From assembly GCA_020698575.1 (NCBI GenBank), contig CM036253.1, forward strand, positions 1,482,203 through 1,546,202: a DNA stretch of 64,000 nucleotides, read 5' to 3'. A program made the position numbers and the translations under genes. Positions within the stretch are counted from its first letter, which is position 1. The number at the start of each line of letters is the position of its first letter. The stretch comes from Bostrychus sinensis (lineage: Eukaryota; Chordata; Actinopteri; Gobiiformes; Eleotridae). Positions 10,501 to 19,045 of this stretch are shown here, one piece after another. The notes under the pieces are model-generated. The model had not been told where the DNA came from. It saw nothing but the letters and a program-made list of their open reading frames with translations, and ran no database searches.

Positions 10501-13500
10501 CACAGTTTTCTCCGCGCAACAAGACACAGGCAGACTCTGAACTTTCTTAATCCTTTTAACGTAACTGTTAGCGGGTTAGCTGTAGCTCTATTTACGTTGG
10601 TGTTTGCAAATACACGCACTGCTGCGCCTCGGTTCTGTCCCGTGCGCTCCTAAAGCAGGCGGGGACACAGCGGGGACACAAAGCAGCGCCTCCAGGGCAG
10701 GTTTGTGTTAGTTATAACCAGGGCTTAACTTAAAAACACTGCTAAAATAACGCTACTGCTGTTTAATCAAACCGGAGTCGCAGGACAGTAAATGTGAGAG
10801 CCTCACGTGTTTATTGTAATTTGATCGGCCCTTCTGATCGGCCCATTTTACCGATCACCGATCACTCTATTTTTAGCCATGATCGGCCGATCATGATCGG
10901 CGGCCGATCGATCGGAGCACCCTTACTTAAAACAAAGGGAACCTGTAACTGAAAGGAAATTACTACCTGCTTACTATATAACACAAAAAGGGGTTGGTCA
11001 AAAATTTAAACAACAAAACAAACAAACACTGGACTCACTTAGTTACAGAGCTGACGTATTTAGAATTTCCAACATTTTTTTTACAAAAAGGGGTGTACAA
11101 CTTGTTATTCAAAGACAGAGTACATGTGAATATTTTCTTTTTTGTATGAAACAATCCACTTTTTTGTTATCATCAGTTGTTTGTGCTTACTATAAGTACA
11201 TTATTTGGCCTGGATCATTCCGTGCCAAATCACCCAGGGTCCCCAGGTCACCATCTCACAAAAAAAAAAAAAAAAATTCTCAGATGTGGTACAACCAAAG
11301 TTAAACAAGTTTGCGGAATTTCAGGTCTGCGCTGACAATACTTGCTGAGATGTGCATTTGAAATATAGGCCAATTTTTTACATTTTTTGAAAATGGGTTT
11401 TTGCCTGATTTTGAAGAAGCACTTGGTGCAGTTATAAGCCTGATTTTTTTTTTTTTTTTTTTTTTTACATGACAAACTGAACCTATATTTTTAGTTTCTG
11501 GTGTCAGATGTGAAATATCACCAACACATAATTTATTATGAATTGGTAAAAATGGCCAAAAGCCAATTTTTAAAACATTTGTGGTGACTTTAAGGCTCAG
11601 CTGTGGGGAACTGGCTGGACTTAGGGTGAATTTAGTTTTACAGTTTGATCTGATGTTAGGACAGCCCTGACCACTAAAAATAACTAATTATTAAAATCAT
11701 ATGCACAGTATGCAAACAAAATGAGCCATGTTTCATAATTTTCACAAAATTTGCTTTATTTGACGCACAGGAATCACATGTTGATTCGGCTGCATTCTAT
11801 GGACTTCCCGGAATTATTTCACCCCCCACTCCCCTGGACCCCTACCTCACCCCCACTCCCCTGTCTGGATGAATCCTTACAGAGTGAACTATGATCCTAT
11901 AGATGAGCTAATGAACTAACTCCTGACACATGTTGCTGTCCGTCCTGGGACAGGATCTCTCCTTCAGTTGGGCTCCATAAGGTTTCTGCATTTTTTCCCC
12001 ACAGCTGGGGCTTTTTAGGAGTTTTTCCTTAAGAGAAGGAGGGTCTAAGGACAGGAGTGTTCTGGCTCTGTTTAGTTTAGTGTAGTTATTGTTTGTGTTG
12101 ATTGTTTGTTTATGTTTGATTAACTGTTTGTGAAGCCTTTGAGGCGACTTTTGTTGTGATACTGGGCTGTACAAATAAAACTGAAATGAATTGCCTACTG
12201 CACACCACATTTCCTCTTCAAGAACAATAAAGATGACTGATTGAATCTGATCCCCTTAACCCTCATCCAACCAAGGGAGGTAAAATTTAACCCCGTGTGT
12301 ATATTTTTTGTCATATTTCAGAGATGCTTTATTTATCACTTTGATTTTTCATGATTTTGTTGGCCGACTTATTGTCTGCGACTTCATGTATTTGTTTTTG
12401 TTTCTGATGTTTTGAGAATTTATTTATAAACAGAAATGTCTTGGGTTTTGCCTAAGTATTTTTTATGTTTTTATCGCTTTAATTCATTTTTCTTTTACAA
12501 AACATCAATATTGTTGTGCCACACCCTAGAGGGAGTTTAGGGACTCACTCTAATTTTTAAGTTTGTCCAGGTTTACTGAGGCCCACAGGACCACACTGTT
12601 CACACACAAGGACTTTACAACTGTTGTTTTCTCAGATCTCAGTCTGGATTCAGCTGCGTGTCCATGAAGAGTGACAACTCCAAAGCAGAGCCTCCAACCT
12701 TCAGTCCTGAACCAGGACCTGACTCTCAGTAAGAGACTCTACATTTATAAATATGAAATGCAAATGTTACTGCTACCTTCTTCTACTCCCAAACAACCCA
12801 TGATTCTCTCTGTTTGTTGTTGACAGAGTCCGGCTGAGCCCAGAGGATCTCAGTGGTCAGCGACAGACTCAGCTGGATGCCATATTTAAGGTCTGTACCT
12901 GAACTGGTTCATCATCTCTGCCTCCAGGTTTAGACCAACTCCTCTGTGCCAGATCTGGTCTTGGGCCTTGTGTTGACATTGTGTCTGTGGTTATCTGTGT
13001 CCCAGACGCTGGAGGAGAAGATCCTGACTTTTGTCAAAGAGCAGCTGAAGAGGTTCCACAGGGCTCTGGCCTCAGATTACCCAGAATGCTTAGAGAGTGA
13101 GGAGGATGAGGAGCAGAGCAGCAGAGAGGCTTTTCTGAGGATCACCCTGGACTTCCTGAGGAGGATGAAGCAGGAGCAGCTGGCTGAGCGTCTGCACAGC
13201 AGTAAGAACTCTGTCTAAAGGCAGCTCCAGGCCTGGGCCGCTCTGGACTCATCTTTGTTTGTGTCTTTAACCAGAGTCTACAGAGGCTGTGTGTGGCAGA
13301 AAACTGAAGAGTCGTCTGCATCAGAGGTTCAGCTGTGTGTCTGAGGGCATCACTAAAGCAGGAAACCCCACCCTTCTGAACCAGATCTACACAGAGCTCT
13401 ACATCACAGAGGGAGGGGCCGCAGGGGTCAACCAGGAACATGAGGTCAGACTCATCGAGACCTTCTCCAGGAAACCAGCCGCACCAGAAACCACCATCAC

Positions 13501-16500
13501 ATGTAAAGACATCTTTAAAGGCCCCACCCACAGACAGGGACCAATCAGAGCAGAGCTGACAGAGGGACAGGAACCAATCAGAGCAGTGCTGACAAAGGGT
13601 GTTGCTGGCATCGGGAAAACAGTGCTGACTCAGAAGTTCAGTCTGGACTGGGCTGAAGGCCGGGCCAACCAGGACATCCAGCTGCTGTTCCCGTTCACTT
13701 TCAGAGAGCTCAATGTGCTCAGAGACAAACAGTTCAGCCTGGTGGGACTGCTGCACCACTTCTTCAGTGAATCTGCAGGACTCTGCAGCTTTGAACACCT
13801 CCAGGTGGTCTTCATCTTTGACGGTCTGGACGAGTGCAGACTTCCTCTGGACTTCACCCGAACCCGGGTCCTGAGCGAGACCACAGAGTCCGTCTCGGTG
13901 GACGTGCTGCTGGTAAACCTCATCAGGGGGACCCTGCTTCCCTCCGCTCGCCTCTGGATAACTACACGACCCGCGGCGGCCAATCAGATACCGGCTGAGT
14001 GCGTCTCCATGGTGACAGAGGTGCGAGGGTTCACCGACCCACAGAAGGAGCAGTACTTCAGGAAGAGGTTCAGAGATGAGCAGCGGGCCACAGCCATCGT
14101 CTCCCACATCAGGACGTCCCGCAGCCTCCACATCATGAGCCACATCCCGGTCTTCTGCTGGATCCTCTCCACAGTCCTGCACCATGTGATGGAGACCGGG
14201 GCCACAGACCAGCTGCCCCAGACCCTCACCCAGATGTACATCCACCTCCTGGTGGTCCAGGCCAAAGTGAAGGGTTTCAAGTACGACAGACGCTCTGAGA
14301 CGGATCCTCCCTGGAGTCCAGAGACCAGGAAGATGGTGGAGTCTCTGGGAAAACTGGCCTTTGAGCAGCTGCAGAAAGGAAACCTGATCTTCTACGAGTC
14401 TGACCTGAGCGAGTGTGGCCTGGACGCTGCAGCGGCTTCAGTGTACTCCGGAGTGTTCACACAGGTCTTTAGAGAGGAGCCAGGCCTGTACCAGGACAAG
14501 GTCTACTGCTTCATCCATCTGAGTGTCCAGGAGTTTCTGGCTGCTCTTCATGTCCATCTCACCTTCTTCAACTCTGGAGTCAACCTGCTGTCACCACAAC
14601 AAACCTCTGAGAATCCTGAGTCTGAGTCCACTCAAACCTCTGAGAGTCCAGAATCAACAACAACAAACACATCTAAGCAATCATCCATGTGGTCTAAATT
14701 CAAAAGCATACAAAAACAAAAACAAACAATGAAAGAAATGTGGCCCTGGAATATTGACTCTGCCGCTGCCTTCTACCAGTCCGCTGTAGACCAGGCCTTA
14801 CAGAGTCCAAACGGACACCTGGACCTGTTCCTGCGCTTCCTCCTGGGTCTGTCTCTGCCAACCAATCAGAGCCTGCTACAGGGTCTGCTGACTCAGACAG
14901 GAAGTTGGTTACAAACCGATCAGAACATTGGTTTAATTCGAGAGAAGATCAATGCCTCAGCGTCTGCAGAGAGAAGCATAAACCTGTTCCACTGTCTGAA
15001 TGAACTCAAAGATCGTTCTCTGGTGGAGGAGATCCAAGAGGCTTTGAAATCAGGGCGTCTCTCCAGAAACATGTCTCCTGCTCAGTGGTCTGCTCTGGCC
15101 TTCATCTTACTGTCCTCAGACACAGACCTGGACACGTTTGATCTGAAGAAGTACTCGGCTTCAGAAGATGTTTTCCTGAGACTGCTGCTGGTCGTTAAAG
15201 CTTCAAACACAGCCAAGTTAGTTCAAAACCTTATCATTTAATCGCAACAAAGTTAAAAAAGCAGTCATCTGCATCTGGATCAGTCATCTCCAGATGACTG
15301 CTTTTTTTAACTTTTGTTGCGATGCATTTACCCTGGACGAGTGAGAGTCTTCACAGACTTATCATTTAATGTAATATTAAATGTACAATACATGTGATAG
15401 AGAGTGTCACTCTGGAAAGCTGATCTGATAGTATCTGATAGACAGGGACTCCGGGTAGAGAGTAGGGCACAGAGAGAGGTTATTCCAAACAAACTTTAAT
15501 GAACAGTTGGTGGACATTACAGTAATGGACGAGATGTGTGTGGTCTACAAACAAAAATGTACAAAAATTATATTAATTAACTATACATGAACACACGCAC
15601 AGTTACGGTACAAAACTCAAATTCATAGGCAGTGCTACATACAAAGATAAAATTGCACACATATATAAAGGTTAATGTAACGGAAGACAATGCACGCTGA
15701 TAAAGCCGATAAGAGTAGCATGAAGCCAATTAACAGGCACTACGGTTACTGCAAATTCTAAATGCACTCAAATAGATATACCAAGCGTACAGAGCAGAGA
15801 CAGATATCTCAGTAATGCTTGATGACTTAGTTATCTGAGGTTACAGGTCTACACAAACATATTCACTTACTTTTGGTCACATACGCACACGGCTGGCAGC
15901 CATTACTGTTAACAGGTGCGCCACATTACAAAGATGGGCTTAAAGAGGAAATGACATCACTAATGCATCATCAACTGAACCTTCAAAGTAAAATAATCAC
16001 AAAGAAAAGACTTTCTGACAATACAACTAGCCTCAAAGATTGTTTTCCAGATTGAACTGCTGTAACCTGACAGGGCTGTGGTCATCTGTCCTCAGTCCTT
16101 AGCTCAGAGTCACTGAGTTGAGAGAACAAGCGGTTATTGCCAATTGATGTTTTACAGATTTTTCTTGTCCAGTGTACACTATAAAACAGCACACCTGTGT
16201 TTTGGAGCCAGGCAATGACCACACCTTAAATTAATCAAGATTCTGTTTGTTTTTCTCAATTCTTCAGTCTGTCCTGCTGTAACCTGTCTGAGCGCAGCTG
16301 TGGTCCTCTGTCCTCAGTCCTCAGCTCCTCCAGTCTGACACACCTGGATCTCAGTAACAACGACCTCCAGGACTCAGGAGTGGAGCTGCTGTGTTCTGGA
16401 CTGAAGAGCGCCCCCTGCAGACTGGAGACCCTCAGGTGAGACCGGTCCCATGACTCCTGTCTACATTGTGTCCCACATTAGTGGGTAATGGTGTGTATCT

Positions 16501-18875
16501 TTAGGCTGTCAGGATGTCTGGTCTCAGAGAGGGGCGGGGCTTCTCTGGCCTCAGCTCTGAGCTCCGCCTCCTCCCATCTGAGAGAGTTAGACCTGAGCTA
16601 CAACCATCCAGGACCCTCAGCAGAGCTCCTGACCGCTCTACGGGACGACCCCCACTGCCCCCTGGACTCTCTCAGGTGAGAACCCCACTGCCCCCTGGAC
16701 TCCCTCAGGTGAGGACCCCACTGCCCCCTGGACTCTCTCAGGTGAGGACCCCACTGTCCCCTGGACACTCTCAGGTGAGGACCCCACTGTCCCCTGGACA
16801 CTCTGAGGTGAGGACCCCACTGCCCCCTGGACTCTCTCAGGTGAGAACCCCACTGTCCCCTGGACACTCTCAGGTGAGGACCCCACTGCCCTCTGGACTC
16901 TCTCAGGTGAGGACCCCACTGTTCCCTGGACACTCTCAGGTGAGAACCCCACTGTCCCCTGGACACTCTCAGGTGAGGACCCCACTGCCCCCTGGACTCT
17001 CTCAGGTGAGGACCCCACTGTCCCCGGGACACTCTCAGGTGAGGACCCCACTGTCCCCGGGACACTCTCAGGTGAGGACCCCACTGTCCCCTGGACTCTC
17101 TCAGGTGAGAACCCCACTGCCCCCTGGACTCTCTCAGGTGAGAACCCCACTGCCCCCTGGACTCCCTCAGGTGAGGACCCCACTGTCCCCTGGACTCTCT
17201 CAGGTGAGGACCCCACTGCCCCTGGACTCTCTCAGGTGAGGACCCCACTGCCCCCTGGACTCTCTCAGGTGAGAACCCCACTGCCCCCTGGACTCCCTCA
17301 GGTGAGGACCCCACTGTCCCCTGGACTCTCTCAGGTGAGAACCCCACTGCCCCCTGGACTCCCTCAGGTGAGGACCCCACTGCCCCCTGGACTCTCTCAG
17401 GTGAGGACCCCACTGTCCCCTGGACACTCTCAGGTGAGAACCCCACTGTCCCCGGGACACTCTCAGGTGAGAACCCCACTGTCCCCGGGACACTCTCAGG
17501 TGAGGACCCCACTGTCCCCGGGACCTCTTCAGGTGAGGACCCCACTGTCCCCTGGACACTCTCAGGTGAGGACCCCACTGTCCCCTGGACCTCTTCAGGT
17601 GAGGACCCCACTGTCCCCGGGACACTCTCAGGTGAGGACCCCTCTGTCCAACAGTGTGACTATCACAGTGAAATGCAAAGTGTGAATGCTGTAATGTCTT
17701 TCAGGCTGGAGCCTGCTGGAGCCCAATGGTTGACCCCAGGTCTGAAGAAGTGTAAGTGACATTTTGACTTAATTCATTCAGAGTTCACTGAACAGGAAGT
17801 GATGTCACTGAACAGGAAGTGATGTCACTGAACAGGAAGTGATGTCATCTGTGTGTTGTGTCTGTGTCCCTCAGATTACACTGAACTCACTCTGGACCCA
17901 AACACAGTGAACGGATTCCTCCAACTGTCGGACGATCTGAAGACAGTGACCTCAGTGAAGAAGGAGCAGCCGTATCCAGACCATCCTGACCGATTTGAGT
18001 GGCCCCAGGTCCTGAGCTCCACTGCTCTGACTGGGCGCTGTTACTGGGAGGTGGAGTGGAGCGGGGGAGTGGTGGATGTAGCAGTGAGTTACGGAGGAAT
18101 CCAGCGGAGAGGAGAGAGAAAAGAGTGTGAGTTTGGGAAAGACCACCAGTCCTGGAGTCTGAGGATCTCAGTCACAGGTTTCTCTGTTCGCCACAACAAC
18201 CACGAAACAGCCGTGTCCTCCAGCGCCTCCTCTGGTCCCTCCAACTCCCACAGCTCCTCCTTTCTCTCTTCTACCCGACCCATTGCCTCATTCCCTCGGT
18301 CCTCTGTCTTCTCCACCTCTGCTCCGCCTTTGCTCTTTGACTCCTCCGCCTCTGCCCCCTCCCCTCGCTCCACTGGCTCCTCCCTTCGCTCCCACTGGCT
18401 CCTCCCCTCGCTCCCACTGGCTCCTATCCTCGCTCCACTGGCTCCTCCCCTCGCTCCCACTGCCCCCTCCCCTCGCTCCACTGCCCCCTCCCCTCACCCC
18501 ACTGACCCCTCCCCTCCCTCCACTGGCTCCTCCCCTCCCTCCACTGGCTTCTCCCCTTGCTCCCACTGGCTCCTCCCCTCGCTCCCACTGCCCCCTCCCC
18601 TCGCTCCCACTGCCCCCTCCCCTCGCTCCACTGGCTCCTTCCCTCGCTCCTACTCCTCAGGTCGAGTTGGGGTTCTCCTGGACTTTGAAGCTGATTTTTT
18701 GACCTTCTACGACGTCTCTTTTGGCAGCCGAATCCACCTTTACACCTTCAACACCACATTCACTGAGCCTCTGTTCGCTGGCTTTTGGCTCTGGGTTCCT
18801 GGCTCCTCAGTGTCTCTGGTGGATGTGACGCAGCGCCCCCAGGTGGAACAAACCAGTCCCAGATTGGACTGTTAG
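7583..18875 (+). CDS. Teleost NLR (FISNA-NACHT-LRR-B30.2) immune receptor
   Basis: Predicted coding exons: 7583-7656, 7801-7893, 12636-12728, 12827-12890, 13006-13201, 13275-15216, 16268-16435, 16505-16675, 17705-17751 and 17875-18875. Phases agree at every junction and the total, 3849 nt, gives 1282 aa plus stop. The N-terminal linker begins MDLTTDGEEAAAKIKK and is followed by two near-identical 31-codon exons (SESMKSDNSK-type). Then come an acidic helical exon, a FISNA region, NACHT with P-loop GVAGIGKT and Walker B IFDGLDE, two LRR exons, and a C-terminal PRY-SPRY (B30.2). This is the teleost-expanded NLRC3-like family, thought to be a cytosolic innate sensor; the ligand is unknown. Oddities: only two intact LRR exons, a 33-bp junction array after LRR exon 2, and a 142-codon insertion in SPRY. 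The gene looks intact, but an expressed transcript is inferred. Confidence 0.9.
7801..7893 (+). CDS. NLR short linker exon, copy 1
   Basis: This 93-nt exon sits between TTTTTCAG and CA|GTAAGA and encodes SQSGFSCESMKSDNSKAEP plus a Pro-rich end finishing in PGPDSQ. It is symmetric in phase, so adding or skipping it keeps the frame. A close copy lies at 12636-12728. Such short repeated exons are usual upstream of FISNA in fish NLR genes. Confidence 0.85.
8164..9449. mobile_element. TIR element with a nested retroposon
   Basis: The termini tatggaggaccgtgagcgcc (8172 onward) and its reverse complement ending at about 9440 extend into arms of about 105 bp, built of ttttattaaaagagttttta and taaatggattactaaatg motifs. 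A 6-bp GGCATT lies outside both ends and is the likely target duplication. The left arm stops where a 550-bp retroposon copy (8278-8823) begins, so that copy inserted into this element. No transposase was seen. It lies in an NLR intron. Confidence 0.75.
8278..8823 (-). mobile_element. Fish retroposon-like repeat, minus copy
   Basis: It is the reverse complement of 11624-12185. Read on the minus strand it ends with cctttgaggcgacttttgtt, a TACAAATAAA signal and an AATTG-like tail, the common 3' end of an abundant fish repeat. The shared body includes ggtctaaggacaggagtgtt. No ORF is present. Confidence 0.8.
9450..9935. other. NLR intron: dispersed-repeat piece and unassigned DNA
   Basis: 9455-9545 is a minus-strand piece of a widespread fish repeat (gtttggacggtgggagagaa, cacggggaggacctgcagac), related to 46434-46600 and 37565-37620. 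9546-9927 is unassigned; its 63-codon frame (9741-9932) has no recognised domain. Confidence 0.5.
9936..10925. mobile_element. hAT-type MITE with 8-bp target duplication
   Basis: The element starts taagggtgctccgatc and ends gatcggagcaccctta (its reverse complement). It is flanked by identical 8-bp CTTAAAAC at 9928-9935 and 10926-10933. Perfect 8-bp duplications are diagnostic of hAT-superfamily insertion. Both subterminal regions are packed with gatcggccgat-type short inverted motifs. The internal frames (10238-10653) are short with no transposase domain, so it is non-autonomous. Length is 990 bp. Confidence 0.92.
10934..11623. other. NLR intron, unassigned AT-rich DNA
   Basis: AT-rich sequence with two homopolymer runs (A at 11259-11275, T at 11445-11466). 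The 75-codon minus-strand frame here is a product of these runs. No gene or element boundary was found. Confidence 0.5.
11624..12185 (+). mobile_element. Fish retroposon-like repeat, plus copy
   Basis: Plus-oriented copy of the repeat at 8278-8823. It includes gctccataaggtttctgc, gtttttccttaagagaagga and ggtctaaggacaggagtgtt, and ends with cctttgaggcgacttttgtt then TACAAATAAAACTGAAATGAATTG. With the minus copy it makes a ~550-bp inverted pair 2.8 kb apart inside one NLR intron. Confidence 0.8.
12636..12728 (+). CDS. NLR short linker exon, copy 2
   Basis: Same length (93 nt), same phase and nearly the same sequence as 7801-7893. It encodes SQSGFSCVSMKSDNSKAEP and ends PGPDSQ. Differences are few (GAG to GTG, TTC to ACC). 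The acceptor TTTTCTCAG is good and the donor CA|GTAAGAG is intact. It arose by exon duplication; transposon insertions then widened the gap to 4.7 kb. Confidence 0.85.
13275..15216 (+). CDS. NLR FISNA-NACHT-winged-helix exon
   Basis: This 1942-nt exon encodes the core of the receptor. Order: FISNA (from KLKSRLHQRFSCVSEGI), a 12-residue tandem repeat of the type GPIRAELTEGQ / EPIRAVLTKG just before the P-loop, Walker A GVAGIGKTVL (nt 13598-13627), Walker B VVFIFDGLDECRLPL (about 13807-13850), sensor-type LWITTRPAAA (about 13952), and a winged-helix/HD2 region with FIHLSVQEFLAALH (about 14512-14553). The region after HD2 is Ser/Thr-rich and variable. The donor A|GTTAGT at 15217 is weaker than consensus but gives the right phase into LRR exon 1. 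Reading through it meets a stop at 15239. Confidence 0.93.
15241..15325. repeat. Imperfect 31-bp stem hairpin flanked by 13-bp direct repeats
   Basis: The left arm atcgcaacaaagttaaaaaa continuing gcagtcatctg pairs with the right arm cagatgactgctttttttaa continuing cttttgttgcgat, with two one-base bulges and a loop of about 20 nt. The 13-bp cttatcatttaat stands at 15230-15242 and again at 15358-15370, bracketing the hairpin. It starts 24 nt inside the intron. Confidence 0.85.
15371..16040. other. NLR intron, unassigned
   Basis: AT-rich intronic sequence with no inverted-repeat ends or coding signal that I can see. The 60-codon frame at 15873-16055 runs into the decayed LRR exon. Confidence 0.5.
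16043..16112 (+). pseudogene. Decayed LRR exon of the NLR gene
   Basis: The sequence gattgaactgctgtaacctg, followed by gctgtggtcatctgtcctca, matches the start of the intact LRR exon at 16268 (tctgtcctgctgtaacctgt, gctgtggtcctctgtcctca). The similarity then breaks down and there is no donor. It is a duplicated LRR exon that has decayed to about 70 bp. Confidence 0.75.
16268..16435 (+). CDS. NLR LRR exon 1
   Basis: 168-nt exon encoding one ribonuclease-inhibitor-type leucine-rich repeat pair: LSCCNLSERSCGPLSSVL, then LTHLDLSNNDLQDSGVELL and a CRLETLR end. The acceptor TTCTTCAG and donor CTCAG|GTGAG are good. Phase (2 to 2) matches the neighbouring LRR exon. Confidence 0.92.
16505..16675 (+). 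CDS. NLR LRR exon 2
   Basis: 171-nt exon with LSGCLVSERGGASLASALS, LRELDLSYNHPGPSAELL and an end in CPLDSLR. The donor at 16676 (CTCAG|GTGAG) is the first of about thirty near-identical donors, because the exon's last ~26 nt and the first bases of the intron have been amplified as a 33-bp array. Reading past this donor in frame gives AGG TGA, a stop. Confidence 0.9.
16648..17655. repeat. 33-bp array of exon-intron junction copies
   Basis: About 30 tandem units of ccccactgccccctggac plus tctctcaggtgagga. The founder is the end of LRR exon 2 plus the first bases of its intron, so each unit holds a 5' splice site (CAG|GTGAG) preceded by a CTCTCTCAG tract that also resembles a 3' splice site. 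Variants are CTGTCCCC, GGACACTCTC, GGACCTCTTC and GGGACAC. One unit near 17217 lacks a C and shifts the frame. Long open frames on both strands are by-products of the 33-bp period. Confidence 0.96.
17788..17850. repeat. 21-bp x3 direct repeat before B30.2 exon
   Basis: Three copies of cactgaacaggaagtgatgt(c) lie in the 123-bp intron between exons 17705-17751 and 17875-18875. They take up half of the intron. Confidence 0.95.
17875..18875 (+). CDS. NLR C-terminal PRY-SPRY (B30.2) exon
   Basis: The exon opens YYTELTLDPNTVNGFLQLSD (PRY), then DHPDRFEWPQVLS, LTGRCYWEVEWSG, VAVSYGGIQRRG and SWSLRISVTGFSVRHNNHE. The SPRY strand run resumes at GRVGVLLDFEADFLTFYDVS and ends LFAGFWLWVPGSSVSLVDV. Between HNNHETAV and GRVGV lies a Pro/Ser/Leu-rich stretch of about 142 codons, made of a ctcccctcgctcccactgg-type repeat. 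Other family members have only a few residues there. The insertion is frame-neutral, so the exon stays open. It could be a loop expansion or a removable intron (see findings). Confidence 0.9.
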
Positions 18876-19041
18876 TCAATCCACCTGTGCTATAATGAGG
18901 TGAATGTTAAATGACAGATAATGGCGGAAAAAGACACATCATGTTTTCATGGGAAATTCATATCAGAAAATTTGTTACAGATGCACCAAACTCAGGCTTC
19001 ATGGTCAACTTGTCCAAAAGGCCTCAGGTATTGGCCTGGCA
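18876..19041. other. NLR 3' flank
   Basis: Downstream of the NLR stop codon. No canonical AATAAA was seen before the TTAA-flanked element begins, so the 3' end of the transcript is not defined. Confidence 0.4.
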
Positions 19042-19045
19042 TTAA

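Noticed and set aside
13142..14245. 367-codon minus-strand frame opposite the NACHT exon
   Set aside because: Antisense shadow of a strongly biased, clearly coding + strand exon; no recognisable domain.
16514..17685. Long forward and reverse frames of TPLPPGLSQVR / GSSPESVQGTV repeats
   Set aside because: They read the 33-bp junction array in frames other than that of the LRR exon; the true frame stops at 16677.
18089..18566. Minus-strand Gly/Ala/Arg/Glu-rich frames
   Set aside because: Antisense of the pyrimidine-rich insertion in the B30.2 exon.
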